A stretch of DNA of 40,580 nucleotides, taken from an uncultured Bacteroidales bacterium (GTDB lineage: Bacteria > Bacteroidota > Bacteroidia > Bacteroidales > F082). The position numbers and the translations under genes are program-made. The stretch is from the NCBI GenBank assembly GCA_937906455.1, contig CALCYT010000052.1, forward strand, positions 1 to 40,580, in the 5' to 3' direction. Shown piece after piece: positions 23,308 through 32,895 of the stretch. Below the pieces are notes generated by a model, which did no database searches, was not told where the DNA came from, and saw only the letters and a program-made list of their open reading frames with translations. Numbering within the stretch: the stretch's first letter is position 1; each line of letters opens with the position of its first letter.

Positions 23308-23405
23308 TATATCATTTCGGGTATAAAAAATATAAATTTTGATAAAATATACCCGATAAGGTATAAAATAAAAAGTTTTTGTCAAATTATATCCGAAAGG
23401 GTATA
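23308..23405. promoter_or_regulatory. Three palindromic operators at exact 40-bp spacing
   Basis: TATATCATTTCGGGTATA (23308-23325), TATACCCGATAAGGTATA (23348-23365) and TATATCCGAAAGGGTATA (23388-23405) share the form TATAYCC-n-GGGTATA. The start-to-start distance is 40 bp each time, close to four helical turns. They resemble the TATCC-N8-GGATA class of HipB operators. Confidence 0.8.
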
Positions 23406-23438
23406 AAATGTAGTGTAATGAAACCATGTGAAATATTT

Positions 23439-23470
23439 TTTGGAAATATGCCGAATAATATCTATCTTTG
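23439..23470 (+). promoter_or_regulatory. Promoter for the structured leader RNA and P-loop gene
   Basis: TTTG (23439-23442) and TATCTTTG (23463-23470) are 20 bp apart, an excellent Bacteroidota promoter. The predicted start near 23477 gives a leader of about 320 bases before the next gene. Confidence 0.7.
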
Positions 23471-23540
23471 CGCTGTGAAATTAAAAACAAACACATGATA
23501 TAAAACGAAGAAATAGATAAAAAGACATATTAAGCTAACG

Positions 23541-23770
23541 CTCTTGTTCTCTCAGTGCTAACGTCTGGAAAACATATGCAAGAAGTGGGAATAAGTATGC
23601 GGAAGTTCACGCGTTTAGGCGTGGGCTATTTCCAACTTATTTACTTCAAGGTCCTTCCAGACACCTGCACTGAAAATAAGCGGAAAGGTCTGCGCCTTTC
23701 TTCATGCCCCTTATTTTCCAAACAACGACCGCCGACTCAAAGCAGGGATGCCGAAAACTGCATCAAAGAG
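23541..23770 (+). ncRNA. Candidate structured RNA or structured leader
   Basis: The first domain is one long rod: 23553-23558/23667-23672 (CAGTGC/GCACTG), 23563-23570/23655-23662 (GTCTGGAA/TTCCAGAC), 23582-23586/23643-23647, 23590-23596/23635-23641, 23601-23604/23630-23633 and 23608-23612/23619-23623. A second hairpin pairs 23673-23680 with 23710-23717 and 23683-23688 with 23695-23700. A third small one is 23747-23751/23760-23764. The dense nesting and the promoter upstream argue for a functional RNA rather than a coding gene. It could be a cis-regulatory leader, a trans-acting RNA or a small mobile element. No named family is recognised. Confidence 0.6.
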
Positions 23771-23794
23771 TAGGCATAATTAATAGTTTACAAC

Positions 23795-24247
23795 ATGGAA
23801 CTAATTATTATCAGAGGTCGTCAAGACGATGGCAAGACAACAACTGCCACGTTTTTACACAATCAGCTCCTTGAACATGGGGCAAAAGTAAAACTGCTTC
23901 ACACAAACGGAAATTATCTTTCGGTAGGAAATTGGATGGTCGATTTTCAATCAGTACTTGACATTGGCAAGAAACGCATCGTTATTATTTCAGAGGGAGA
24001 CGATGACGACCGATTGGCTGAACTGATGGATGGTTTGATTTACGATTACCACCCTGATATTGTAGTGGTTTGCGCTCGCGCTTATGACAGAGTGGGTTCA
24101 TCTTATCGAATGCTTACCGAAAAATACAAAGATTTAATTAAATCAGAAAATGAATTTTGGACAGAATTTGCCGATGATTATTCCCAGATGATAGAGGTTA
24201 AACGTCAAATTGTTGAATTGATAATCAATAGAATATATAACATTTAA
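23795..24247 (+). CDS. Small P-loop NTPase-like protein of unknown function
   Basis: A 150-residue protein with an N-terminal beta strand and Walker A-like loop, IIIRGRQDDGKTTT (residues 4-17), resembling kinase and MobB-type folds. A Walker B-like strand KRIVIISEGDDDD follows near residue 60, then DIVVVCARAYDRVGSSYR, which has a base-recognition or GTPase-like look. No signal peptide is seen. It is the first protein gene behind the structured leader and is followed after 11 bp by a secreted protein, so the two are probably co-transcribed. Function cannot be assigned from sequence. Confidence 0.8.
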   Translation: MELIIIRGRQDDGKTTTATFLHNQLLEHGAKVKLLHTNGNYLSVGNWMVDFQSVLDIGKKRIVIISEGDDDDRLAELMDGLIYDYHPDIVVVCARAYDRVGSSYRMLTEKYKDLIKSENEFWTEFADDYSQMIEVKRQIVELIINRIYNI

Positions 24248-24258
24248 ACCAATATAAT

Positions 24259-25851
24259 ATGAAAACAAACGTGATAATGAAGCTTGCAATATTATTAATG
24301 ATGGTAATCTTTGTTGTAAATTCTGGTTATGGACAAATCAAAGTTGTTGGAGATGATTACGCAGAACAAATGACTGGTTCTAAGCAGTATTATGACCACG
24401 ACATTTCTTTTGATACGATTTTTCCAAAAACCAATTTTATGAAAGGTGTCGGACATCAAGATGCATGGATAGAATATGACAGATATTTATCATATCAGAT
24501 TGAATGGAACCGATATAATATGATGGGCGATACTGTGTATATTCCTGATAACATTTGTTTTGTTGATGATATACCAAGCCACGGTTATGACCAAGAATTG
24601 CAAGAGATTGTCCAATATACAGCCTACAATTATAGCGAATCATTTGCTATTCAAGTAGATGGGGATTCTGAGACGCGTGTTGACACTCTGCCGAAAGGAT
24701 ACTATGTTATAACAGGATATGTTTTCTGTGAAGGTAATTCTGTTTTTAATAAATATTGGAAAATACAAAAGGATCCATATCTTGAAAAAATCAGTTCAAG
24801 TACAAGTTTATCTAAATACTATATCAATATCAATGGGAAAAGATACATTTCAGACTATCAACTACGTCGAGGAAGCGGTTATTATACTGATGAGGATTAT
24901 TTAAAAAGAGTAAAAGAATGTTTGGCTGAAGCGAAACGTGAATACAATAATTGTATTAAATACGATTATATCAAACTTTCATCTGTTGATAAGATTGATG
25001 GTCATGATTATGTTTATTACTGTAGAGATATTACTGACATCAAGCCGTTTAGGGTTGGATTTTATAATGAATTTATAAAACACTATTTAGGAAAGGAAGT
25101 GTTTCTAAAAAACTATTCCGATAGATTGGACAAAAGAGACCCATTCCAAAAAAAGGCATATAACCAAGGTAAAAAGATTAAAAACGGAGATATTATCCAA
25201 GATGCACTTAGAGGAGAGAAGTTTAAAGTTGCAGATAGTTTGTTTGTGGTAAAAGATTTGGTTTTGAATAAAAAAGGAAAATCAGAGTATCACGTGTATT
25301 GCATTTTAGAAGGAAATGCTTCTGGTAAGTTTTCAATTCCGATGGAATATTTATTTTATTATTCAGGAGATGAAGAAAATCCTATCGAAGGAGGAACCCA
25401 ATCTTATATACCATATGGTATTTCATTTTCAAGCTCATACTACGAGTACATATACGATGTTTTGGTAATGTATACTCCGGAAGATTACAATTTGGTGTTG
25501 GCAATGGACAAGAAGCGCGATGAAGAGAGGAAACTACTCAATCAAAAAAGGGAAGAACAAAGGCAAAAAGAGATAGAATCGCAAAACCTTGAATGGAAAA
25601 GGGGAAAAGAGCGGCTCGAAAATGAATTTGAACAACGGATGATTGCTAAATATGGTATCGAAAACGGTAAGTTAATTGCTAAACATCAAGTGTCAATCGG
25701 TATGACACAAGACATGTGCATGGATGCATGGGGCTATCCTATGAATAAATACAGAACAACCACGGCAGGAAGTGTTACAGAAGTTTGGTGCTATAACTAT
25801 AAAACGCGAATTTATTTTGTCAATGGCAAAGTGCGACAGATAGATGATTAA
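24259..25851 (+). CDS. Secreted protein with coiled coil and BamE/SmpA-like C-terminal segment
   Basis: A 530-residue AT-rich gene product of unknown function. A signal peptide covers residues 1-26 (ends GYGQ). The body is Tyr-, Asp- and Lys-rich without recognised domains. Residues around 415-460 are a charged coiled coil (KKRDEERKLLNQKREEQRQ), followed by a C-terminal 70-residue unit with VSIGMTQDMCMDAWGYP, TEVWCYNYK and IYFVNGKVRQI, which resembles the small BamE/SmpA-like fold. Base composition is lower in GC than the metabolic genes around it, consistent with acquisition. It lies 11 bp after the P-loop gene and ends at a strong terminator. Confidence 0.8.
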   Translation: MKTNVIMKLAILLMMVIFVVNSGYGQIKVVGDDYAEQMTGSKQYYDHDISFDTIFPKTNFMKGVGHQDAWIEYDRYLSYQIEWNRYNMMGDTVYIPDNICFVDDIPSHGYDQELQEIVQYTAYNYSESFAIQVDGDSETRVDTLPKGYYVITGYVFCEGNSVFNKYWKIQKDPYLEKISSSTSLSKYYININGKRYISDYQLRRGSGYYTDEDYLKRVKECLAEAKREYNNCIKYDYIKLSSVDKIDGHDYVYYCRDITDIKPFRVGFYNEFIKHYLGKEVFLKNYSDRLDKRDPFQKKAYNQGKKIKNGDIIQDALRGEKFKVADSLFVVKDLVLNKKGKSEYHVYCILEGNASGKFSIPMEYLFYYSGDEENPIEGGTQSYIPYGISFSSSYYEYIYDVLVMYTPEDYNLVLAMDKKRDEERKLLNQKREEQRQKEIESQNLEWKRGKERLENEFEQRMIAKYGIENGKLIAKHQVSIGMTQDMCMDAWGYPMNKYRTTTAGSVTEVWCYNYKTRIYFVNGKVRQIDD

Positions 25852-25862
25852 CCTCAATACTT

Positions 25863-25908
25863 AAAATCGGAATGGAATCCATAACATCGTATTCCATTCC
25901 GATTTTTA
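25863..25908. terminator. Bidirectional terminator between convergent genes
   Basis: AAAATCGGAATGGAAT (25863-25878) and ATTCCATTCCGATTTT (25891-25906) form a perfect 16-bp stem with a 12-base loop and A/T-rich flanks on both sides. It can serve both the secreted-protein gene and the XRE gene, whose stop codon overlaps its edge. Confidence 0.85.
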
Positions 25909-26163
25909 TTTAATAATATCCTCTCCTAATGCCACAGAGATTTTTGCAATGGTAGCAATTGTCATATTATGTGTTCCCGAGAGCCAACGGCTTACTTCGG
26001 TTTCGGTTTTTCCCAAAAGCTTTGCCAAATCTTTCTGTGTCATGCCTTTTTTCTCTAAAATGTCATAAACACGGTTTGCTAAGCATACTGAAATCTCCAG
26101 TTGCTTTTTTACATCAGGACTTATATGCCCCCTGATTTCATTCAGTATCTTGTTGGTTTTCAT
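25906..26163 (-). CDS. XRE-family antitoxin-like protein
   Basis: An 85-residue HTH protein: KKGMTQKDLAKLLGKTETEVSRWLSGTHNMTIATIAKISVALG is a clear XRE domain, as in HigA-type antitoxins encoded downstream of their toxin. The start at MKTNKIL (26163) lies 1 bp after the stop of the upstream gene; an earlier in-frame start at 26181 would overlap it. The toxin-first gene order matches HigBA-like pairs. Confidence 0.85.
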   Translation of the reverse strand: MKTNKILNEIRGHISPDVKKQLEISVCLANRVYDILEKKGMTQKDLAKLLGKTETEVSRWLSGTHNMTIATIAKISVALGEDIIK

Positions 26164-26164
26164 T

Positions 26165-26644
26165 TTAATCATCAATGACAAACGTCAAAGTACCTAATAA
26201 TTTTGTTCCAGTTATTGTTATAACATTTTGTTGTTCCAACCTAATCAACTCAATATCAATCTTTTGCAAAGTTTCAACACATCCATTTAGATATTTATCT
26301 TCTTGATATGTTGCAGTCTTTTTTAGTCCGCCATTGCCCAAAATCAAAATCTTCGCATCGATATTTAACAGATACAATCTTAATGATGTTGTTTCAAGAT
26401 GCGATGGGACAGCCATAACCCTGTCGCTTTTCTTCCCTTCATATCTGAAATGCCTGTCCGCTGCGCCATCGCGTTTTACAATATCCAAACGATATACTAT
26501 CTGCGCTATATCCCGAGGATACTCATCTTTATATTTCAACAAGAATTTTTCAAATTCCGTGTAAGTTTCACCTTCAAATCTCGGAGAATACAAACTCAAA
26601 TTTTCTCCGTCTTCCAATAATTCAATTAATAAATTTCTTTTCAT
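26165..26644 (-). CDS. Probable RelE/HigB-like toxin partner
   Basis: A 159-residue cytoplasmic protein. The segment RHFRYEGKKSDRVMAV, then TTSLRLYLLNIDAKILILGNGG and KKTATYQEDKYL resembles the RelE/Gp49-like fold of Bacteroidota toxins that sit before an XRE gene. The identification rests on this pattern and on gene order; no catalytic residues could be assigned. It has its own promoter and is divergent from the methylcrotonyl-CoA carboxylase operon. Confidence 0.6.
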   Translation of the reverse strand: MKRNLLIELLEDGENLSLYSPRFEGETYTEFEKFLLKYKDEYPRDIAQIVYRLDIVKRDGAADRHFRYEGKKSDRVMAVPSHLETTSLRLYLLNIDAKILILGNGGLKKTATYQEDKYLNGCVETLQKIDIELIRLEQQNVITITGTKLLGTLTFVIDD

Positions 26645-26666
26645 AAATTCCGATTTTATGACGCTG

Positions 26667-26697
26667 CAAAAATAAACATAAAAGTTGATTTATGCAA
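26667..26697 (-). promoter_or_regulatory. Promoter of the toxin/XRE pair
   Basis: On the minus strand TTG (26697-26695) and TATTTTTG (26674-26667) are 20 bp apart; the -7 box lies 22 bp before the ATG. Confidence 0.65.
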
Positions 26698-26754
26698 GAA
26701 AAATTTTAAAAATTTCTTTGATATCGCAAAATGCGACATCTATAATTGTAAAAA

Positions 26755-26782
26755 ACTTCAAACTCCAAACTTCAAACTCCAA
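26755..26782. repeat. Heptamer array (ACTYCAA)4
   Basis: Four 7-bp units alternate ACTTCAA and ACTCCAA immediately upstream of the mccB promoter -7 box. The period is the same as in the arrays at gene ends elsewhere in the window. Confidence 0.65.
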
Positions 26783-26791
26783 ACTTTTTTA

Positions 26792-26799
26792 TATCTTTG
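26792..26799 (+). promoter_or_regulatory. Promoter -7 element of the mccB operon
   Basis: TATCTTTG lies 17 bp before the GTG start of mccB. The -33 region falls in the heptamer array and has no clear TTG. Confidence 0.55.
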
Positions 26800-26816
26800 C
26801 AAAAAATTATAATAAG

Positions 26817-28424
<1,608 letters not shown>

Positions 28425-28428
28425 CGTT

Positions 28429-29196
28429 ATGGATTTCACCACATTACAGATAGGAATAGAGAAGAACGTCGCTCGCGTCGCGCTGAACCGTCCGGAGGTC
28501 CGTAACGCCATGAACGCCACGATGATAGGAGAGCTGACCGAGGCTATCGACTGGCTCGACACTCGCGACGACATACGCGTCATTGAGATATGCGGCAACG
28601 GCAGGAGTTTCTGCGCCGGTGCCGACCTCAACTACATGAAAGACATCGCCGACAACAGCTATATGGAGAACCTCGCCGACGCGCGAAAGCTCTCAAAGCT
28701 GTTTCAGACAATATATTTCTGTAACAAGCCGATCATCGCGCTGGTTCACGGTCATGTCATCGGGGGCGGCATCGGCATCATCGCGGCATGCGACGTGGTG
28801 TTGGCTGAAAACGACACCGTCTTCGCGTTCAGCGAGGTGAAATTAGGACTGACGCCTGCCACCATCTCGCCTTTTGTGATAGCAAAATGCGGTGAGGCGA
28901 TGGCGCGCGACACCATGCTGAGCGGGCGCAAGTTCACGGCGCAGGAGGCGTTGAAGTTCAACCTCGTAAACTACGTCGGCACGATGGAGGAGCTCAACAA
29001 ACGTTTGGATTTCTATACGGAAAATTATCTTGCAGCGTCGCCGTCGGCAATAAGAGATTGCAAGCAACTCATCCGCTCCGTCAGCGGACACGACGACCCA
29101 TACAGTCCCGTCTTTGAGATGACGTCGCAGCTCATCGCCAAGGAGAGAGGAGGAGAGGACGCTCAGGAGAGGATGAATAAGTTTTTTAAAAAGTAA
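28429..29196 (+). CDS. Enoyl-CoA hydratase family protein, probably methylglutaconyl-CoA hydratase
   Basis: Crotonase-fold enzyme of 255 residues. RPEVRNAMNATM, the oxyanion-hole segment RSFCAGADLNYMKD, HGHVIGGGIGIIAACD and the FSEVKLGLTPATISP loop are typical; the last feature is common in methylglutaconyl-CoA hydratases (LiuC). It follows mccB by 4 bp, supporting action on the MCC product (3-methylglutaconyl-CoA to HMG-CoA). The upstream in-frame start at 28405 overlaps mccB and is not needed. Confidence 0.85.
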   Translation: MDFTTLQIGIEKNVARVALNRPEVRNAMNATMIGELTEAIDWLDTRDDIRVIEICGNGRSFCAGADLNYMKDIADNSYMENLADARKLSKLFQTIYFCNKPIIALVHGHVIGGGIGIIAACDVVLAENDTVFAFSEVKLGLTPATISPFVIAKCGEAMARDTMLSGRKFTAQEALKFNLVNYVGTMEELNKRLDFYTENYLAASPSAIRDCKQLIRSVSGHDDPYSPVFEMTSQLIAKERGGEDAQERMNKFFKK

Positions 29197-29200
29197 CTTT

Positions 29201-29228
29201 GGCTATTGGCTATTAGCCGTTGGCAGCC
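29201..29228. repeat. Heptamer repeat after the hydratase gene
   Basis: GGCTATT, GGCTATT, AGCCGTT, GGCAGCC: diverged units of the AGCYRTT family, starting 4 bp after the stop codon. Confidence 0.55.
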
Positions 29229-29236
29229 AAATAGCC

Positions 29237-29277
29237 GTCATTTCGAGCGAAACGAAGTGAAGTCGAGAAATCCTCCA
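29237..29277. repeat. GTCATTTCGAGC repeat copy
   Basis: Starts GTCATTTCGAGCGAAACGAAG and continues to GAGAAATCCTCC, the same terminus as the elements at 11014 and 32896. Confidence 0.65.
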
Positions 29278-29310
29278 TCAACGAAAACAAACAAATAAAC
29301 ACCATTAACT

Positions 29311-29667
29311 ATGCCTAAATTTGAAATTAGACCAGCCCGTGAAGATGAGGCCGGCTTAGTTCTCGACTTCATCAAGAAACTCGCCGTATATGAGAATATG
29401 ATCGACGAGGTTGAATCCACTGAAGCCACCATCTACGAGTCTTTGTTTGTGAAGCACGACGCCGAGACTGTCTTAGGCTGTGAAGACGGCGTGCCTATCG
29501 GTTTTGCCTTGTTTTTCCACAACTTCAGCACCTTTGTTGGTCGCAAAGGATTGTATCTCGAAGACTTGTTTGTCATCCCCGAGAAACGCGGCTTAGGTTA
29601 TGGCAAGGCGTTGTTGCTGTATCTCGCCCGTCTCGCCAAGGAGCGCAACTGCGGTTTTTTTGTATAA
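29311..29667 (+). pseudogene. C-terminally truncated GNAT acetyltransferase
   Basis: A 118-residue GNAT-family N-acetyltransferase like those acting on small amines. The N-terminal strand (FEIRPAREDE), ALFFHNFSTFVG and the acetyl-CoA loop VIPEKRGLGYGKALL are intact. Homologous proteins continue for roughly 40 residues past ERNCG with a Trp-rich strand and the last beta hairpin; here the frame ends in GFFV and a TAA within a T-run. No continuation appears in other frames before the next promoter, so it looks like a deletion remnant. It separates the hydratase gene from mccA. Confidence 0.7.
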
Positions 29668-29703
29668 CAGGCTAAAGGGTAAAAATTATTTCCCGCACCT
29701 TTC

Positions 29704-29734
29704 TTGTATATATAATAAAAAAGTCGTACTTTTG
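29704..29734 (+). promoter_or_regulatory. Promoter of mccA
   Basis: TTG (29704-29706) and TACTTTTG (29727-29734) with a 20-bp spacer lie 17 bp before the mccA ATG. Confidence 0.7.
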
Positions 29735-29750
29735 CAACGAATTATACACT

Positions 29751-31754
29751 ATGCCTTCACGAAAGATACATAAAGTGCTGATAGCAGGCCGCGGAGAGAT
29801 TGCGGTGCGTGTGATACGGACGCTTAAGAAGCTGAGTATCAACTCTGTAGCCGTCTATGCCGACAACGATGCCGATGCCATGCACTGCCGTCTCGCCGAT
29901 GAGTCACGACCACTCGGGAACGGCACTTTGAGAGACACTTATCTCAACATCCGGAAGATTATCGACGCCGCTCTCGACACCGGTGCCGACGCCATACACC
30001 CGGGCTACGGCTTCCTGTCGGAGAGTCCGGAGCTCGCCGAGGCTTGCGCCAACAACAATATCATCTTCATCGGTCCGGATGCCGACACCATGCGCCTCAT
30101 GGGTAACAAAATAGCTGCACGCGAGTTTGCGAAATCGCATGGAATACCTGTGACAGCCGGCGTTACCGGCGATGTGGACGGGATTATGGCTCAGGCCGAC
30201 GTCCTGCCTTATCCGGTGCTGATAAAAGCCGCCGCCGGAGGCGGCGGCAAAGGAATGCACATCGTGAGAAACAAAGAATCGCTGAGAAACGACCTTGAAC
30301 AGGCATCACGCGAGGCGCTGAAATACTTCGGCGACGGCACCGTCTATGTTGAACAATATATCGAGAACCCGCGCCATATCGAGGTGCAGGTGCTCGCCGA
30401 CCACTACGGCAACGTGATACATCTCTTCGAACGCGAGTGCTCGGTGCAACGTCGCTACCAGAAAATTATTGAAGAATCGCCGTCGCCGACATTGACACCG
30501 GAAAAACGCAAGGCTATATGCGATACCGCCGTAAGTCTCTGTAAACAAGTGGGTTATCGTAACGCCGGTACAGTGGAGTTCCTTGTCGATGACAAACTCA
30601 ACTTCTATTTCCTTGAGATGAACACCCGCATACAGGTGGAGCATCCTGTTACGGAACAACGTACCGGCATCGACATCGTGGAGGAGCAGATCCGTATAGC
30701 ACGTGGCAAGGAGATGGGCTGGACGCAGGACGTCATCCAAGACAAAGGTCACGCCATAGAATGCCGTATTTACGCTGAAGACCCTGAAAACGGCTTCTTG
30801 CCGGCGGCAGGCGAGGTGACACTATACCACGAGCCTAAGATGCGAGGCGTGCGTATCGACAGCAGCATCGACAGACCATGCTCAATATCAGAGAGTTACG
30901 ACCCTATGATAGCCAAACTTATCTGCTATGGCAAGACTCGCGACGAGGCAATAGAGATAACACGCAAAGCACTCAAGGAATATATCATACAAACGGACAA
31001 GACAAATATCCCCTATCTGCAAAGTATTGTTGATAATCAAGATTTTACGAAAAACAAAATCGATACGTCATATTGCGGGAAGCATCAAGACGAGCTTGTT
31101 GGCATGATGCGTCAGGCTCGACAAAACATCAAGAAAGAGGACGTGGCGGCGATGTTCCTGTTTTTCGATTTCAACGATAAACACAATACATCGGATGTGT
31201 GGAATGCCATAGGTTACTGGCGTTTCCAGATGTCGATGAGTGTCACCGTGTTTGAGACTCGTGACGACAAGAACCCCGTGACGATGCCGGTGCAGATAAA
31301 CCGTCTCTCGGCAAAATCGCTCGACTGCATCATCAACGGGAAGCCGTATTCGGTGCTGCTTGCACAGAACGGCGACGTTAAGAAGCTGATTATCAACGGA
31401 AAAACCGAGCCGGTGTTCGTTTCGCAGACGCCACGTCACGACTATTGCGTGCATCTGAGAGGCCTCGATTTCATCTGCCGTCGTGAAGACCAGCTCAACG
31501 ACATGAAGGATTATTCGCATACCGACATTACCGGCGATGACATGAAATTCTTCTCACCGATGCCGGGTAACGTGATGAAAATCAACGTGAAAGAAGGCGA
31601 CGAGGTGCATTATGGCACCATACTTTGCATAGTGGAGGCGATGAAGATGGAAAACAATATTGTTGCGAAAAATGATGCTAAAGTATTGAAAATCAATGTC
31701 AAAGAAGGTGAAAAAGTAGATACGAAAACAGTTTTAATAGAACTTGGAATATGA
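29751..31754 (+). CDS. mccA: Biotin carboxylase/biotin carrier (alpha) subunit of methylcrotonyl-CoA carboxylase
   Basis: A 667-residue alpha subunit that carboxylates its own biotin at the expense of ATP. The biotin carboxylase domain (about 1-450) has LIAGRGEIAVRVIRT, HPGYGFLSE, the glycine-rich KAAAGGGGKGMH and EMNTRIQVEHPVTE. A linker domain (about 460-590) follows, then a C-terminal biotinyl domain with EAMKMENN (Lys biotinylated). Length matches MCC/PCC alpha. It overlaps acd by 4 bp (ATGA). The partner is most likely MccB at 26817. Confidence 0.92.
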   Translation: MPSRKIHKVLIAGRGEIAVRVIRTLKKLSINSVAVYADNDADAMHCRLADESRPLGNGTLRDTYLNIRKIIDAALDTGADAIHPGYGFLSESPELAEACANNNIIFIGPDADTMRLMGNKIAAREFAKSHGIPVTAGVTGDVDGIMAQADVLPYPVLIKAAAGGGGKGMHIVRNKESLRNDLEQASREALKYFGDGTVYVEQYIENPRHIEVQVLADHYGNVIHLFERECSVQRRYQKIIEESPSPTLTPEKRKAICDTAVSLCKQVGYRNAGTVEFLVDDKLNFYFLEMNTRIQVEHPVTEQRTGIDIVEEQIRIARGKEMGWTQDVIQDKGHAIECRIYAEDPENGFLPAAGEVTLYHEPKMRGVRIDSSIDRPCSISESYDPMIAKLICYGKTRDEAIEITRKALKEYIIQTDKTNIPYLQSIVDNQDFTKNKIDTSYCGKHQDELVGMMRQARQNIKKEDVAAMFLFFDFNDKHNTSDVWNAIGYWRFQMSMSVTVFETRDDKNPVTMPVQINRLSAKSLDCIINGKPYSVLLAQNGDVKKLIINGKTEPVFVSQTPRHDYCVHLRGLDFICRREDQLNDMKDYSHTDITGDDMKFFSPMPGNVMKINVKEGDEVHYGTILCIVEAMKMENNIVAKNDAKVLKINVKEGEKVDTKTVLIELGI

Positions 31755-32893
31755 ATTTCGGATTAACAGAAAAACAGATTGAGCTGCGCGCCAAAGTGCG
31801 TGATTTCGCTGAGAAAGAGGTGAAGCCTGTGGCGGCGTTCAACGATGAGCATGAGAAATTCGATGTGGAACTGACAAAAAAGATGGGTCAGCTCGGACTT
31901 TTGGGAATGTGTGCCCCGAAGGAATACGGCGGTCAGGAACTCGACACTTTATCGTATATCATTGCTGTAGAGGAACTTGCACGTGTGGATGGCTCCACTT
32001 CCGCCACCATTGCCGCCGACAACTCATTGGGCATCGGTCCGATAAAAGAATACGGAACGAAAGAGCAGAAAGAAAAATATCTGCCGAAGCTTTGCAAAGA
32101 CCATCTCTGGGGCTTCGGTCTCACCGAGGAGACGGCGGGCTGTGACTCGCGTGGAACGAAATCAACGGCAAAATACATTGACAATCAATGGGTTATCAAT
32201 GGCTCAAAGATTTTCATCACCAACAGTGCCACCCCGTTGACGTTGGGTAGCACCATTCAAGTCATCAGCGGCGAGAGCAACGGCAAGCCTGAGTTTACGG
32301 CTTTTCTGATAGAAAACGACACCCCTGGCTTCACTCAGCATCCGATGGACCGCAAGATGATGTGGCGCGCCTCGAACACCGGCGAGCTTAAGTTCGACGA
32401 CGTGAGGCTTACAGAGGATAACATCCTTGGGAAGCCAGGCGACGGCTCGCATATCATGCTTGCCACCCTTGACGGCGGACGTCTGAGCATCGGTGCCATG
32501 GGACTCGGTTGCGCTCAAGGTGCCTACGAGATGGCTCTCGCTTATTCTAAGCAGCGCGAGCAGTTCGGAAAGCCTATCTGCAAGTTCCAGGCGGTGAGCT
32601 TTATGCTTGCCGAGATGGCGATGAAGATAGAGGCGGCACGCGAGCTCTTGTATAAGGCCTGTCGCATGAAAGACGCTCATCTGCCGTTCGGAAAAGAGGC
32701 TGCGATGGCAAAATTATATTGCTCTATGGTAGCCGCCGAGGTGTGCGACAAAGCCGTCCAGGTGATGGGAGGCCACGGGCTGCTGAAGGACTTCGACATG
32801 GAACGTTTCTATCGCGACCAGAGAATATTACAGATAGGAGAGGGGACGAGCGAAATCTTGAAACTCGTCATTTCAAGATATATCGGGTGCTGA
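31751..32893 (+). CDS. Short-chain acyl-CoA dehydrogenase
   Basis: Flavin-dependent acyl-CoA dehydrogenase of 380 residues. FAD-binding signatures WGFGLTEETAGCDSRG and NGSKIFITNS, the AYSKQREQFGKP helix and the end MERFYRDQRILQIGEGTSEIL are present. The catalytic Glu is in EGTSE, the position used by short- and medium-chain enzymes. Isovaleryl-CoA dehydrogenases instead have Gly or Ala there and a Glu in the LDLERL helix, which here reads LDGGRL. A butyryl-CoA-type substrate is therefore inferred, despite the MCC context. Translationally coupled to mccA. Confidence 0.9.
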   Translation: MNFGLTEKQIELRAKVRDFAEKEVKPVAAFNDEHEKFDVELTKKMGQLGLLGMCAPKEYGGQELDTLSYIIAVEELARVDGSTSATIAADNSLGIGPIKEYGTKEQKEKYLPKLCKDHLWGFGLTEETAGCDSRGTKSTAKYIDNQWVINGSKIFITNSATPLTLGSTIQVISGESNGKPEFTAFLIENDTPGFTQHPMDRKMMWRASNTGELKFDDVRLTEDNILGKPGDGSHIMLATLDGGRLSIGAMGLGCAQGAYEMALAYSKQREQFGKPICKFQAVSFMLAEMAMKIEAARELLYKACRMKDAHLPFGKEAAMAKLYCSMVAAEVCDKAVQVMGGHGLLKDFDMERFYRDQRILQIGEGTSEILKLVISRYIGC

Positions 32894-32895
32894 TG

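Noticed and set aside
23308..23405. CRISPR-like spaced repeat
   Set aside because: Three 18-bp palindromes 22 bp apart are too few and too short, and no cas genes are nearby; an operator array next to hipB is the better reading.
23530..23672. Integron attC site
   Set aside because: Inverted repeats of suitable size exist, but the conserved RYYYAAC/GTTRRRY boxes are absent and no integrase is seen.
23555..23773. 72-codon ORF across the structured RNA
   Set aside because: It exactly overlaps densely paired helices, lacks domain-like composition and has no plausible start context; the RNA explanation fits better.
26685..26816. 44-codon N-terminal extension of mccB
   Set aside because: It would cross the heptamer array and the promoter -7 box; the GTG at 26817 fits the family N-terminus.
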